A stretch of DNA of 37,849 nt from Dehalococcoidia bacterium (GTDB lineage Bacteria; Chloroflexota; Dehalococcoidia; UBA2979): the NCBI GenBank assembly GCA_020845735.1, contig JADLFF010000110.1, positions 1 through 37,849 on the forward strand, in the 5' to 3' direction. Positions within the stretch are counted from its first letter, which is position 1. Each line of letters opens with the position of its first letter. The position numbers and the translations under genes are program-made. The notes beneath the pieces were generated by a model. The model ran no database searches. It was not told the DNA's origin and saw nothing but the letters and a program-made list of their open reading frames with translations. Below, in pieces: positions 21,133 to 30,210 of this stretch.

Positions 21133-22382
21133 TCCTCGAACTGCTGCTTCTTCCGAGCGACGGCCACCCCGGCCGGGGAGATCGTCAGCCCTCGCGCGGC
21201 GTCCCGAGCAGGGTCCGCGCCGACATCGAAGCCGGCGGGGATCACCACGTTCTTGTCGATGATCGCCCGCCTGATGCGCGCTCCGGCGCCCACGCGCACG
21301 CCATCGAGGAGCACAGAGCCCTCGACGTGTGCGCCCGGCTCAACCACGACCCCGGGCGACAGCACCGACTGGTGGACGTAGGCGCCGGAGACAATCACGC
21401 CGGCGCACATGATCGTGTCGTTCACACTCGACGGGCCCGAGACGCGGTCCTCTCCCACCTTGGCCGGCGGCGCCGCCGGGAACCACGTGTGCACGGGCCA
21501 GTCGGCGTTGTAGAGGTCGAACGCGGGCAGCGGAGACACGAGGTCCATGTGGGCCTCGTAGTACGCGTCGAGGGTTCCCACGTCACGCCAGTAGCGCGCC
21601 GGGCCTGAGGCCTCGCCGGGCACGACGTTCTTCGAGAAGTCGTAGGCGTGCGCGTCCCCTCCGGCGACCAGGCGCGGCACAAGGTCGCCACCCACGTCGT
21701 GCTTCGAGTGCTCGTCCAGCGCGTCTGCGTGGAGCAGGTCCAGCAGCGCCTCGGTGGTGAAGATGTAGTTCCCCATCGAGACGAACGACTCGTCCGGCGA
21801 GTCCAGCAGCCCCGCGGGGTCCGAGGGCTTCTCGCGGAACGACTCGATGCGCGTGCTCTTGCCGGTCTCGATCACACCGAAGGCGCTCGCCTGCGTGCGC
21901 GGCACGCGGATGGCGGCAATCGTGACGGACGCCCCGCTCTCGATGTGCTGCGCGAGCATCGGGCGGGGGTCCATGCGATAGATGTGGTCCGCGCCGAACA
22001 CCAGGACGTGCTCGGGCTTGTGGTCGTCGATCAGGTTGAGGTTCTGGAAGATCGCGTCCGCGGAGCCAAGGAACCACCTCGGACCCTGCCGCATCTGCGC
22101 CGGCACGGCCGTCACGAAGTTCCCGAGGAGCGGCGAGAGGCGCCACGTCATCGCGATGTGCAGGCCGAGGCTGTGGCTCTTGTACTGCGTCAGCACCACG
22201 ATCCGGCGAAAGCCACCGTTGACAAGGTTCGACAGCGCGAAGTCGATCAGCCGGTAGTGCCCTCCGAAGGGCACCGCAGGCTTGGCGCGGTCGACGGTGA
22301 GGGGATGGAGCCGCCGGCCCTCCCCGCCAGCCAGCACCATCGCGAGCGTCCGCGGACCGCCGCCATCGGGATACTCGTTCAC
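21105..22382 (-). CDS. glgC: Glucose-1-phosphate adenylyltransferase
   Basis: Makes ADP-glucose from glucose-1-phosphate and ATP, the committed step of bacterial glycogen synthesis. 425 residues. The nucleotidyltransferase domain shows [51 protein letters not shown] and the sugar-binding SFREKPSDP. The C-terminal left-handed beta-helix (about 300-415) is seen as hexapeptide repeats ([40 protein letters not shown]). In this family an allosteric effector binds between the two; which one cannot be told. Start: GTG at 22382, with GAGGAG 6 bases before it, then VNEYPDGGG. The frame is open ten codons further but without a ribosome site. Convergent and overlapping with glgP; divergent from glgX. 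Confidence 0.95.
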   Translation of the reverse strand: MNEYPDGGGPRTLAMVLAGGEGRRLHPLTVDRAKPAVPFGGHYRLIDFALSNLVNGGFRRIVVLTQYKSHSLGLHIAMTWRLSPLLGNFVTAVPAQMRQGPRWFLGSADAIFQNLNLIDDHKPEHVLVFGADHIYRMDPRPMLAQHIESGASVTIAAIRVPRTQASAFGVIETGKSTRIESFREKPSDPAGLLDSPDESFVSMGNYIFTTEALLDLLHADALDEHSKHDVGGDLVPRLVAGGDAHAYDFSKNVVPGEASGPARYWRDVGTLDAYYEAHMDLVSPLPAFDLYNADWPVHTWFPAAPPAKVGEDRVSGPSSVNDTIMCAGVIVSGAYVHQSVLSPGVVVEPGAHVEGSVLLDGVRVGAGARIRRAIIDKNVVIPAGFDVGADPARDAARGLTISPAGVAVARKKQQFEDYIGARASS

Positions 22383-22427
22383 GCGTAGCTCCTCGCAGGA
22401 GTACGGCTGCACCTCGTCGTTAGCGTG

Positions 22428-22433
22428 AACGTA
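22428..22433 (-). promoter_or_regulatory. Candidate -10 box of glgC
   Basis: Reverse-strand TACGTT, about 46 bases before the glgC start, would give a leader of about 40 nt containing the GAGGAG ribosome site. No clear -35. Confidence 0.35.
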
Positions 22434-22534
22434 CTGCCTCTGCGCCCCGCGTGGACGGAGGGAACTCCCGGGAAACGCCTCGCGAGGTGCTTTACGTCTC
22501 GTATTCCGCGCCGGCGGGCGCTCCGGGGAACGCC

Positions 22535-22567
22535 GATTGACCGCGAGTCTGCGCGCGTCCGACAGTG
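22535..22567 (+). promoter_or_regulatory. Candidate glgX promoter element
   Basis: GATTGACCG (22535-22543) and GACAGTG (22561-22567) match the two-part element upstream of glgP; here the TTGACC to GACAGTG spacer is 18. It lies about 115 bases before the glgX ATG, in the 299-base divergent gap 22383-22681. I see no gene in that gap. Confidence 0.45.
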
Positions 22568-22681
22568 GGTTCCAGACATATCCCGGCGTAGCGAAGGCGC
22601 GTGGGCGCGCGCCTCACGTCGGCAGCTCCGAGCAGCCTCCGAGGACCAGCCGATGCACCGCCAGCCGCTACGGGCTCGACC

Positions 22682-24781
22682 ATGACCGTCTCGATTCGCC
22701 CCGGCGAGCCGTATCCCCTCGGAGCCACGTGGGACGGGCAGGGCACGAACTTCGCGGTCTTCTCGGAGGTCGCGGAGTTCGTCGAGGTCTGCCTGTTCGA
22801 CGACCGAGGCCGTGAGGAACGCATTCGCCTCCCCGAGGTCACCGCGTACTGCCACCACGGCTACCTGCCCGGCGTCGGCCCCGGGCAACGCTACGGCTTC
22901 CGCGTCCACGGGCCATGGGCGCCTGCTGAGGGCCTCCGCGGCAACCCTCAGAAGCTGCTCCTCGACCCCTATGCGCGCGCAATCGAGGGTGAGGTGCGCT
23001 GGGTCCCGGCCGTCTACGGCCACGACCAGAAGGACCCCTCGCGCGCAAACGCCGAGGACAGCGCGCCGTTCATCCCTCGGAGCGTGGTCTCGGCGCCCTT
23101 CTTCGACTGGGGCCACGACCGCCCGCCTCGGACGCCGCTGCACCACACCCTGATCTACGAGGCGCATGTGCGAGGCCTCACGCAGCGGCACCCGGCGATC
23201 CCGCCGCACCAGCGCGGGACGTTCGCGGCGCTGGCCCACCCGGCGGTCATCGAGCACCTCCAGCGCCTCGGGGTGACCGCGCTCGAGCTCCTGCCGATCC
23301 AGCACTTCATCCCGGAGCGGGACCACGTCGCGCGAGGCCTCACCAACTACTGGGGCTACAACACGATCGGCTACTTCGCGCCGCACGCGGCCTACGCCTC
23401 GACAAGGCGCCCGGGCGACGCGGTCCGCGAGTTCAAGGAGGCCGTCCGCGCGCTGCACGCGGCGAACATCGAGGTGATCCTCGATGTGGTCTACAACCAC
23501 ACCGCCGAGGGCGGCCACCTCGGGCCCAGCCTCTGCTTCCGCGGCCTCGACAACGCCGCCTACTACCGGCTCGCTGAGGACCGCGCGAATTACGTCGACT
23601 ACACGGGGACCGGCAACACCCTCAACATGCGCCATCCGCACGTGCTCCAGCTGATCATGGACAGCCTGCGCTACTGGATCACCGAGATGCACGTCGACGG
23701 GTTCCGCTTCGACCTCGCGGCCACGCTGGCACGCGAGCTCCACGATGTCGACCGCCTCTCCGCCTTCTTCGACATCGTGCAGCAGGACCCGGTGATCTCG
23801 AGGGTGAAGCTCATCGCGGAACCGTGGGACCTCGGCGAGGGCGGCTACCAGGTGGGGAACTTCCCTCCGCTGTGGTCCGAGTGGAACGGCCAGTACCGCG
23901 ACACCCTCCGCGACTTCTGGCGAGGTGGGGGCGGCACCCTCTCGGACTTCGGGCGCCGCTTCACGGGCAGCGCGGACCTCTACGCGAACACGGGCCGCCG
24001 GCCCTCGGCCAGCATCAACTTCATCACGGCCCACGATGGCTTCACGCTCGCCGACCTCGTGGCCTACGACCACAAGCACAACGACGCCAACCTCGAGGGC
24101 AACAACGACGGGCACAACGACAACCGCTCGTGGAACTCCGGCGCGGAGGGGCCCACGGCCGACCAGGCGGTCGGTGAGCGGCGCGCGCGGCGCGCTCGGG
24201 CCATCCTCACCACGCTGTTCCTGTCGCAGGGCACCCCGATGCTCCTCGGGGGCGACGAGCTGGGACGCACGCAGCACGGGAACAACAACGCGTACTGCCA
24301 GGACAACGAGCTGTCGTGGCTCGACTGGACCGAGACGAGCCACGAGCTGCTGAGGTTCGTCGCGCGGCTCTCGGAGTTCCGCCGGCAGCACCACGCGTTC
24401 CACCGCCGACACTGGTTCCGCGAGGACGAGCCGAACGGCAAGCCGGTCGAGGACCTGGGCGACATCGAGTGGTTCCGCCCGGACGGCGCACCGATGCAGC
24501 CCGAGGACTGGCACACCGCGGAGCCGCCTGCCATCGCGGTCTACCTCCGGGGTGCGGTCGACCCGGCCGGTGCCTCGCCCGCGGAGTTCTCGGACCGCCG
24601 CTTTCTCTGCCTGTTCAACGCACGCGAGGAGCCCCGCGCGTTCAGCGTGCCCGGCGCGCTCGCAGCACTCGAGTGGTCCGTGGTCCTCGATTCCGCGCAC
24701 CCCGCGCAGCTCCCCACGGCCCTCCGAGGCAGCGCGATCGACGCCCCGGGGTGGTCGGTCCTCGTGCTGGAGGCGCCGTGA
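22682..24781 (+). CDS. glgX: Glycogen debranching enzyme, isoamylase type
   Basis: Hydrolyses the alpha-1,6 branches left by phosphorylase (GH13 subfamily 11). 699 residues. An N-terminal CBM48-type domain (PYPLGATWDGQGTNFAVFSE, YGFRVHGPW) is followed by the catalytic barrel: EAHVRGLTQ, ALELLPIQHF, NYWGYNTIGYFAPHAAY, DVVYNHTAEGG (region I), DGFRFDLA with the nucleophile Asp (region II), IAEPWDLGEGGYQVG with the acid Glu (region III) and FITAHDGFTLADLV (region IV). The MLLGGDELGRTQHGNNNAYC segment is typical of GlgX. A small C-terminal beta domain ends the protein. The ATG at 22682 lacks a ribosome site. The stop overlaps the GTG of glgA (GTGA), so the two are translationally coupled. Confidence 0.95.
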   Translation: MTVSIRPGEPYPLGATWDGQGTNFAVFSEVAEFVEVCLFDDRGREERIRLPEVTAYCHHGYLPGVGPGQRYGFRVHGPWAPAEGLRGNPQKLLLDPYARAIEGEVRWVPAVYGHDQKDPSRANAEDSAPFIPRSVVSAPFFDWGHDRPPRTPLHHTLIYEAHVRGLTQRHPAIPPHQRGTFAALAHPAVIEHLQRLGVTALELLPIQHFIPERDHVARGLTNYWGYNTIGYFAPHAAYASTRRPGDAVREFKEAVRALHAANIEVILDVVYNHTAEGGHLGPSLCFRGLDNAAYYRLAEDRANYVDYTGTGNTLNMRHPHVLQLIMDSLRYWITEMHVDGFRFDLAATLARELHDVDRLSAFFDIVQQDPVISRVKLIAEPWDLGEGGYQVGNFPPLWSEWNGQYRDTLRDFWRGGGGTLSDFGRRFTGSADLYANTGRRPSASINFITAHDGFTLADLVAYDHKHNDANLEGNNDGHNDNRSWNSGAEGPTADQAVGERRARRARAILTTLFLSQGTPMLLGGDELGRTQHGNNNAYCQDNELSWLDWTETSHELLRFVARLSEFRRQHHAFHRRHWFREDEPNGKPVEDLGDIEWFRPDGAPMQPEDWHTAEPPAIAVYLRGAVDPAGASPAEFSDRRFLCLFNAREEPRAFSVPGALAALEWSVVLDSAHPAQLPTALRGSAIDAPGWSVLVLEAP

Positions 24782-26214
24782 GGGTCCTCTTCGCGACCGC
24801 AGAGCTGGTCCCGCTGACGCGCGTCGGGGGCCTCGGCGAGGCGTCCGCCGGCCTCGTGCGCGAGTTGCGCGCCCTCGGTCACGACGTGGACGTCGTGCTC
24901 CCCGACTACACCTCGCTGGCCCTGCGTGACGAGGACGTGCGCCCCCTCGATGTCCCGCAGTGGGTCGGCACGGCCCGTGCCCGCTCGGGCGTCACCGAGG
25001 CGTACGGCCGCGTGACGCTCCTCGATGTCCCCGGGATCGCGAGGCCTCACCCCTACAACGACCCCGCGACGGGCGAGGGCTGGCCGGACAACATCCAGCG
25101 CTTTTTCGCCTTCTCTGCCGCTGTTGCCGCGCTCACCGAGGCAACCCGTCCCGATGTGCTGCACCTCAATGACTGGCACACCTCGCCCGCGCTGGGGATG
25201 CTCACGTCCGCACCGCCCTCGGTGCTGACGATTCACAACCTGGCGTACCAGGGCGTGACCGATGGCGGATGGCTCGACCGGCTCCCCGTGTCGACAGGCG
25301 CTTACCTCCGCGGCTACGACTGCAACGCGCTGCAGGGCGGCGTCCGCCTCGCGCAGCGGGTCATTGCCGTCAGCCCCAACTACGCGCGCGAGATCCTGCG
25401 CCCCGAGGACGGCTTCGGGCTGGATGACGTGCTGCGCGACCGAGGACCGGCGCTGGCCGGCATCCTCAATGGCATCGACAGTGCCTCGTGGGACCCGTTG
25501 CACGACCCGCACATCGAGGCGCGCTTCGGACCGCTGGCCCTCAGCATGCGCGCCGCGAATCGTGCCCGCCTGCTCGCGGATGTCGGCTGGGACGACTCGG
25601 GCGGCCCGATCGTGATGATGGTGACCCGCCTCGCAGAGCAGAAGGGTGTGGACCTGGCGCTGGCCGCGGTCCCGGAGCTGCCCCGCCTCGGTACGCGGCT
25701 CATCCTCCTCGGGTCGGGCGATCGAGTGCTGGCCGAGCGCGCCTCGATGCTGGCCGGCGCGTTCCCCGATGTGATGCGCTTCACCGAGGACTTCAACGAG
25801 GGCCTGGCGCATCGGATGTTCGCCGGCAGCGACCTGCTGCTGATGCCCAGTCGCTTCGAGCCCTGCGGTCTCACCCAGATGCAGGCGATGGCGTACGGCA
25901 CCATCCCGGTGGTCACGCCGGTCGGGGGCCTGGTGGACACAGTCATCGATGACGACCGCGCGCGCTGGCAGCGCGTCACGGCGAGCGTGGCCACCTCAGG
26001 CGGGCGTGCCTCAGGCCCCTCGGGAGGGAACGGATTCGTCGCCTCGCGCGTCGATGCCGCCGCCGTCCTCGATGCGCTCCGCCGGGCGGTGCGGGCGTGG
26101 CACGTGCCGGCTCGACGGCAGGCCCTGCAGCGCCGAGGGATGCAGCACGACTGGTCGTGGAAGACGCCCGCGCGGCGCTACCTCGAGGTCTACGAGCAGC
26201 TCCTCCGGGCGTAG
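24778..26214 (+). CDS. glgA: Glycogen synthase (ADP-glucose type, GT5)
   Basis: Transfers glucose from ADP-glucose to the growing alpha-1,4 chain. 478 residues, two Rossmann domains. N-terminal part: VRVLFATAELVPLTRVGGLGEASAGL, where the family's KxGGL nucleotide-binding Lys is Arg (RVGGL); HLNDWHTSPALGML; LTIHNLAYQGV; VIAVSPNYAREI. C-terminal part: GILNGIDSASWDP, MMVTRLAEQKGVDLAL, the phosphate-binding SRFEPCGLTQMQAMAYGTIPVV and PVGGLVDTV. Start is the GTG that overlaps the glgX stop by four bases; frame and family N-terminus agree. It ends 13 bases from the end of glgB on the other strand. Conservative but unusual change at the ADP-glucose site; function otherwise looks intact. Confidence 0.93.
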   Translation: MRVLFATAELVPLTRVGGLGEASAGLVRELRALGHDVDVVLPDYTSLALRDEDVRPLDVPQWVGTARARSGVTEAYGRVTLLDVPGIARPHPYNDPATGEGWPDNIQRFFAFSAAVAALTEATRPDVLHLNDWHTSPALGMLTSAPPSVLTIHNLAYQGVTDGGWLDRLPVSTGAYLRGYDCNALQGGVRLAQRVIAVSPNYAREILRPEDGFGLDDVLRDRGPALAGILNGIDSASWDPLHDPHIEARFGPLALSMRAANRARLLADVGWDDSGGPIVMMVTRLAEQKGVDLALAAVPELPRLGTRLILLGSGDRVLAERASMLAGAFPDVMRFTEDFNEGLAHRMFAGSDLLLMPSRFEPCGLTQMQAMAYGTIPVVTPVGGLVDTVIDDDRARWQRVTASVATSGGRASGPSGGNGFVASRVDAAAVLDALRRAVRAWHVPARRQALQRRGMQHDWSWKTPARRYLEVYEQLLRA

Positions 26215-26227
26215 CCGGGCCGTGCAA

Positions 26228-28081
26228 TCAGCGCGCGGGCGCGAGGAAGACGACCGCGAGCGGCGGCAGCCGCAGGACGAGGGACTGCGCGCGGCCGTGC
26301 GAGGCGATGTCCTCGGTCCTCAGCGGTCCACCGGCATCGACGCCCGAGCCGCCGAACTCGATGGCGTCGCTGTTGAGCATCTCGACCCACTCGCCCGGCA
26401 CGGGCACTCCGAGGCGGTACCCGTCGCGGACCACCGGGGTCAGGTTCGCAATCACGAGGACAGCGTCAGCGTCCTCGGCGGACCGCGCGAACGCCAGGAT
26501 CGACTGCGCCGCGTCGTCCGAGACCACCCACGCGAACCCCTCGGGTCCGCAGTCACTCGCGTGGAGGGCCGCACGCGCGCCGTAAACCTCGTTGAGTGCC
26601 GTCAGCCAGCGCGCCACACCCGCGCGGGCGTCGTCCTCGAGCAGCGCCCAGTCGAGGACTTCCTCGTGCGACCACTCCTCGCCCGGCGCCAGCTCGGTGC
26701 CCATGAACAGCAGCTTCTTGCCCGGCGTCCCGAACTGGTATCCGAGGAGCGTACGCAACTCCGCGAAGCGCTGCCACTCGTCGCCCGGCATCTTCCCCAG
26801 CAGCGACCGCTTCCCGTGCACCACCTCGTCGTGCGACAGCGGCAGCACGAAGTTCTCGGTGCCCGCGTAGATCGAGCGGAACGTGAGCTCGCGATGATGA
26901 TGCGCGCGATGGATAGGGTCGCGCTCGAAATAGGCGAGGGTGTCGTGCATCCACCCCATGTCCCACTTCAGGCCGAACCCCAGGCCACCCACCGAGGTCG
27001 GTCGCGAGACCATCGGCCAGGCGGTGGACTCCTCGGCGTAGGTCTGCACATCGGGGAAGCGGCGGTAGACGGTCTCGTTCAGCTCGCGGAGGAAGCGGAT
27101 CGCGCCCAGGTTCTCGCGCCCGCCCGACTCGTTGGGCAGCCACTCACCCTCGCGCCGGGAGTAGTCGAGGTACAACATGGACGCGACGGCGTCGACGCGC
27201 AGCCCATCGACGTGGTAGCGGTCGAGCCAGAAGCACGCACTCGACAGCAGGAACGAGCGCACCTCGTGGCGGTCGTAGTTGAAGATCAGCGTGTCCCAGT
27301 CGGGGTGGCGGCCGCGCCGAGGGTCGGCGTGCTCGTACAGGTGTGTCCCGTCGAACAACCCGAGGCCGTGCGGGTCATCGGGGAAGTGCGCGGGCGTCCA
27401 GTCGAGGATGACGCCGATCCCGTGCTGGTGCAGCGTGTCCACGAGGTACATGAAGTCCTCGGGGGAGCCGTACCGCGCGGTCGGCGCGAAGTATCCGGTG
27501 GTCTGGTAGCCCCACGAGCCGTAGAACGGGTGCTCCATGACCGGCAGCAGCTCGACGTGCGTGAACCCGAGGTTGCGCGCGTGGCGCGCGAGGGGCTCCG
27601 CCTGGCCTCGGTAGTCCGCCGGAGCGCGCCACGATCCGAGGTGCACCTCGTAGATGGAGATCGGAGCATCGAGGGCGTTCCGCTCGCGCCGACCGGCCAT
27701 CCAGCGATCGTCGCCCCAGGCGTGCTCGAGGTTGGCGATCACGCCGCCAGTCGCGGGCGGCAGCTCGGTCGCGAAGGCCATCGGATCCAGCTTGTCGGGG
27801 AGCGGGTGGCCTGCAGCGTCGAACAGGCGAAACTTGTATCGATGCCCGACGCGCGCGCCGTTCACCGTGCCAGTCCACACCCCGGCCTCGCTGGGGTGGA
27901 GGTAGTGCCCGCCGGCGCCCCAGCGATCGAAGTCACCGACGACCTGCACGGCGCGCGCGGTGGGCGCCCAGACACCGAAGTGCGTCGCGTCCTCCTCGAC
28001 GTGCGCGCCCAGCACCTCGTACAGGGCGCTGTGGCGCCCTTCGTTGAACAGCCAGCGGTCCATCTCTCCGAGCGACTTCAT
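26228..28081 (-). CDS. glgB: 1,4-alpha-glucan branching enzyme
   Basis: Cuts alpha-1,4 chains and rejoins them as alpha-1,6 branches (GH13 subfamily 9). 617 residues. N-terminal CBM48 domain (HFGVWAPTARAVQVVGDFDRW), then the barrel: IYEVHLGSWR, HVELLPVMEHPFYGSWGYQ, ILDWTPAHFPDD (region I), DGLRVDAVASMLYLDYSR with the nucleophile Asp (region II), TYAEESTAWP with the acid Glu (region III), LPLSHDEVVHGKRSLLGKM (region IV). The C-terminal beta domain reads VLVIANLTPVVRDGYRLGVP. ATG at 28081 fits a GGGAG 8 bases upstream; eight further codons are open upstream. It is divergent from malQ across only 50 bases, so the two share a promoter region. Confidence 0.96.
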   Translation of the reverse strand: MKSLGEMDRWLFNEGRHSALYEVLGAHVEEDATHFGVWAPTARAVQVVGDFDRWGAGGHYLHPSEAGVWTGTVNGARVGHRYKFRLFDAAGHPLPDKLDPMAFATELPPATGGVIANLEHAWGDDRWMAGRRERNALDAPISIYEVHLGSWRAPADYRGQAEPLARHARNLGFTHVELLPVMEHPFYGSWGYQTTGYFAPTARYGSPEDFMYLVDTLHQHGIGVILDWTPAHFPDDPHGLGLFDGTHLYEHADPRRGRHPDWDTLIFNYDRHEVRSFLLSSACFWLDRYHVDGLRVDAVASMLYLDYSRREGEWLPNESGGRENLGAIRFLRELNETVYRRFPDVQTYAEESTAWPMVSRPTSVGGLGFGLKWDMGWMHDTLAYFERDPIHRAHHHRELTFRSIYAGTENFVLPLSHDEVVHGKRSLLGKMPGDEWQRFAELRTLLGYQFGTPGKKLLFMGTELAPGEEWSHEEVLDWALLEDDARAGVARWLTALNEVYGARAALHASDCGPEGFAWVVSDDAAQSILAFARSAEDADAVLVIANLTPVVRDGYRLGVPVPGEWVEMLNSDAIEFGGSGVDAGGPLRTEDIASHGRAQSLVLRLPPLAVVFLAPAR

Positions 28082-28131
28082 CCTCGGATTCTCCCATTGC
28101 TGCACCAGCTACCGCGATCGGGACTCCCTCG

Positions 28132-30210
28132 ATGACCGCCCAGGATCACGAGGATGCGCTCGTACGGCTGGCGGAGTTTCACGGCGTCGCGGCGGCGTAC
28201 GAGGACTTCCGAGGCGCGCCCCGCCGCGTGTCCACTGCGGTCCTGCGAGCCGTGCTCGCGGCGCTGGGAGCCCTCGGCGCGGAGGGGGACGATGCCACTC
28301 AACGGCTCCGGGACAGCGAGCGCGCGCGCTGGAGCGAGATCATGGAGCCGGTCGCCGTCGCGTGGGACGGTCGCGGCGCCCTCGACCTGCGGCTCCCGGC
28401 CGGCCTGCGGCCGTCGCACATCGAGGTGGCGCTCACCTCGGAGTCCGGCGAGCGACGTCACCTCGAGGTGCCCGTCGGGCGAGCGCGCATCACCCGGCGC
28501 ATCGACGTGAACGCACAGGCCTTCGTCGTGCGGCGCCTGTCGCTGCCGCGCCTCGCGCTCGGCTACCACGAGGTCGCGCTCCGTCTGAGCGCGGGCGCCA
28601 GCACCATCGAGGGCCGCGGGCTTGTGATCGCCGCGCCGCGCCAGGCGTATCGCCCACCCGATGCGCGCCCGGCCGCCGGTGTGTTCGCGCCCCTGTACTC
28701 GCTGCACTCGGAACGCAGCGCGGGGATCGGGAACCTCGGCGATCTGCGGCGGCTGCTCGACTGGGCGCGCGCCCTCGGAGGGGCGACGGTCGGCACGCTC
28801 CCCCTGCTCGCGACCTATCACGATGACCCTCGAGGGGTGAGCCCGTACTCACCGATCAGCCGCGTGGCGTGGGACGAGCTGTTCCTCGATCTGCGCGCGC
28901 TCCCCGAGGCGGCCAGCCCGAGGGCTGCCACTCTCCTGCGAGGCGTGCTCGGAGTCACGCCGGGGCCGCCGGGGCCGTACGTCGACTACGCCGCGGTCGA
29001 CCGAGCGCTTGCGCCGGTGCTCGACGCGTGCGCGCTCGAGGCGTGGCAGGGTCCCCGGCGTGCGGACCTCGAGCGCTTCGCCCGCGCGCGCCCGGACCTC
29101 GAGGCGTACGCACGGTTTCGCGGCGCGCGCACCCACCTCGGCGCCGACTGGCGGGACTGGCCGGCTGCCGCGCGCGACGGCGTGCTCGCAGACGCCGACG
29201 TCGACGCCGACACGTACCGCCTGCACCTCTACGCCCAGTGCGCCCTCGACGCGCAGCTGGGGGACCTCGCGGGGCACGCGCGCAACGGGGGCCGCGGTCT
29301 CTACCTCGACCTGCCGCTCGGCACGCACCGTGAGGGGTTCGATGCGTGGCGCTACGCCGACTCCTTCGCCGACGCCCTCGATACGGGCGCACCGCCCGAC
29401 AGCCTGTTCATCGGCGGCCAGAACTGGCAGTTCGCGCCTCCGCACCCGGAGGCTGCGCGCCGGAACGGCTACGAGTACTTCCGCGCGAGCGTGCGTGCGC
29501 ACCTCCGGTTTGCCGGCGTCCTGCGCGTCGACCACGTCATGGGACTGCACCGGCTGTACGTCATTCCGCGCAACGCCTCGGCGTCCGAGGGCACGTACGT
29601 CCACCAGCACCCGGACGAGGCCTGGGCAATCCTCTGTCTCGAGTCGCATCGCGCGCGCGCCACCGTCATCGGCGAGGACCTGGGCACGGTCCCCGCGGCC
29701 GTCCGCGGCGCGATGCGGCGGCACCACGTCGGAGGGTCCTACGTCGTGCAGTACGAGGCGTCGCCGCAGCGCCGGCGCACGCTGCCTCCTCCGCCGCGGC
29801 TCGCAGCGGCGTCGCCGAACACCCACGACATGCCCACGTTCGAGGGCTGGAGCGCGGGGCGCGACATCGAGCTCCTGCGCGAGCTGGGGTACGCCGAGGA
29901 GAGCCACGCCGCCCTCGAGGAGCGGGCGTCGCTGGTGTCCGCGCTCGCGCGGTTCCTCGGCGTGGCGGATGCGGACCGCCCGAGGCTGCTCCGCGCGTGC
30001 CTCGACTGGCTGGGCCGCAGCGAGGCGGACCTCGTCCTCGTCAGCCTGGACGATCTGCTGGGCGCACGCGATGCGCAGAACCTGCCGGGCACCACGCACG
30101 AGCACCCGAACTGGCGCCGCCGTGCGCGCCTCTCCCTCGAGGAGCTGGCGGACGACAGCCGGGCGGCCGAGCTCCTCGCAGCCCTCAGCGCGGCGAGGGC
30201 GACGCGCTAG
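28132..30210 (+). CDS. malQ: 4-alpha-glucanotransferase (amylomaltase)
   Basis: Disproportionates short alpha-1,4 glucans released by phosphorylase and debranching enzyme (GH77). 692 residues, the long MalQ form with an extra N-terminal region (about 1-180) of helical and beta sandwich type. Catalytic features: APLYSLHSERSAGIGNLGDL, SPYSPISRVAWDELFLDL, GGQNWQFAPPHPE, LRVDHVMGLHRLY with the nucleophile Asp, TVIGEDLGTVP with the acid/base Glu, and SPNTHDMPTFEGW. Last segment, GTTHEHPNWRRRARLSLEEL, is the family C-terminus. Start at ATG 28132; no strong ribosome site. The last 26 bases overlap the end of the YibE/F gene on the other strand. Closes the glycogen island. Confidence 0.94.
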   Translation: MTAQDHEDALVRLAEFHGVAAAYEDFRGAPRRVSTAVLRAVLAALGALGAEGDDATQRLRDSERARWSEIMEPVAVAWDGRGALDLRLPAGLRPSHIEVALTSESGERRHLEVPVGRARITRRIDVNAQAFVVRRLSLPRLALGYHEVALRLSAGASTIEGRGLVIAAPRQAYRPPDARPAAGVFAPLYSLHSERSAGIGNLGDLRRLLDWARALGGATVGTLPLLATYHDDPRGVSPYSPISRVAWDELFLDLRALPEAASPRAATLLRGVLGVTPGPPGPYVDYAAVDRALAPVLDACALEAWQGPRRADLERFARARPDLEAYARFRGARTHLGADWRDWPAAARDGVLADADVDADTYRLHLYAQCALDAQLGDLAGHARNGGRGLYLDLPLGTHREGFDAWRYADSFADALDTGAPPDSLFIGGQNWQFAPPHPEAARRNGYEYFRASVRAHLRFAGVLRVDHVMGLHRLYVIPRNASASEGTYVHQHPDEAWAILCLESHRARATVIGEDLGTVPAAVRGAMRRHHVGGSYVVQYEASPQRRRTLPPPPRLAAASPNTHDMPTFEGWSAGRDIELLRELGYAEESHAALEERASLVSALARFLGVADADRPRLLRACLDWLGRSEADLVLVSLDDLLGARDAQNLPGTTHEHPNWRRRARLSLEELADDSRAAELLAALSAARATR

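Noticed and set aside
22383..22681. Small gene in the glgC-glgX gap (for example 22425-22685)
   Set aside because: Arg/Pro-rich translation, no ribosome site, and it overlaps the shared promoter element and the start of glgX.
22379..24700. 773-codon open frame antisense to glgX
   Set aside because: Same reasoning: no motifs, mirror of a conserved GH13 gene.
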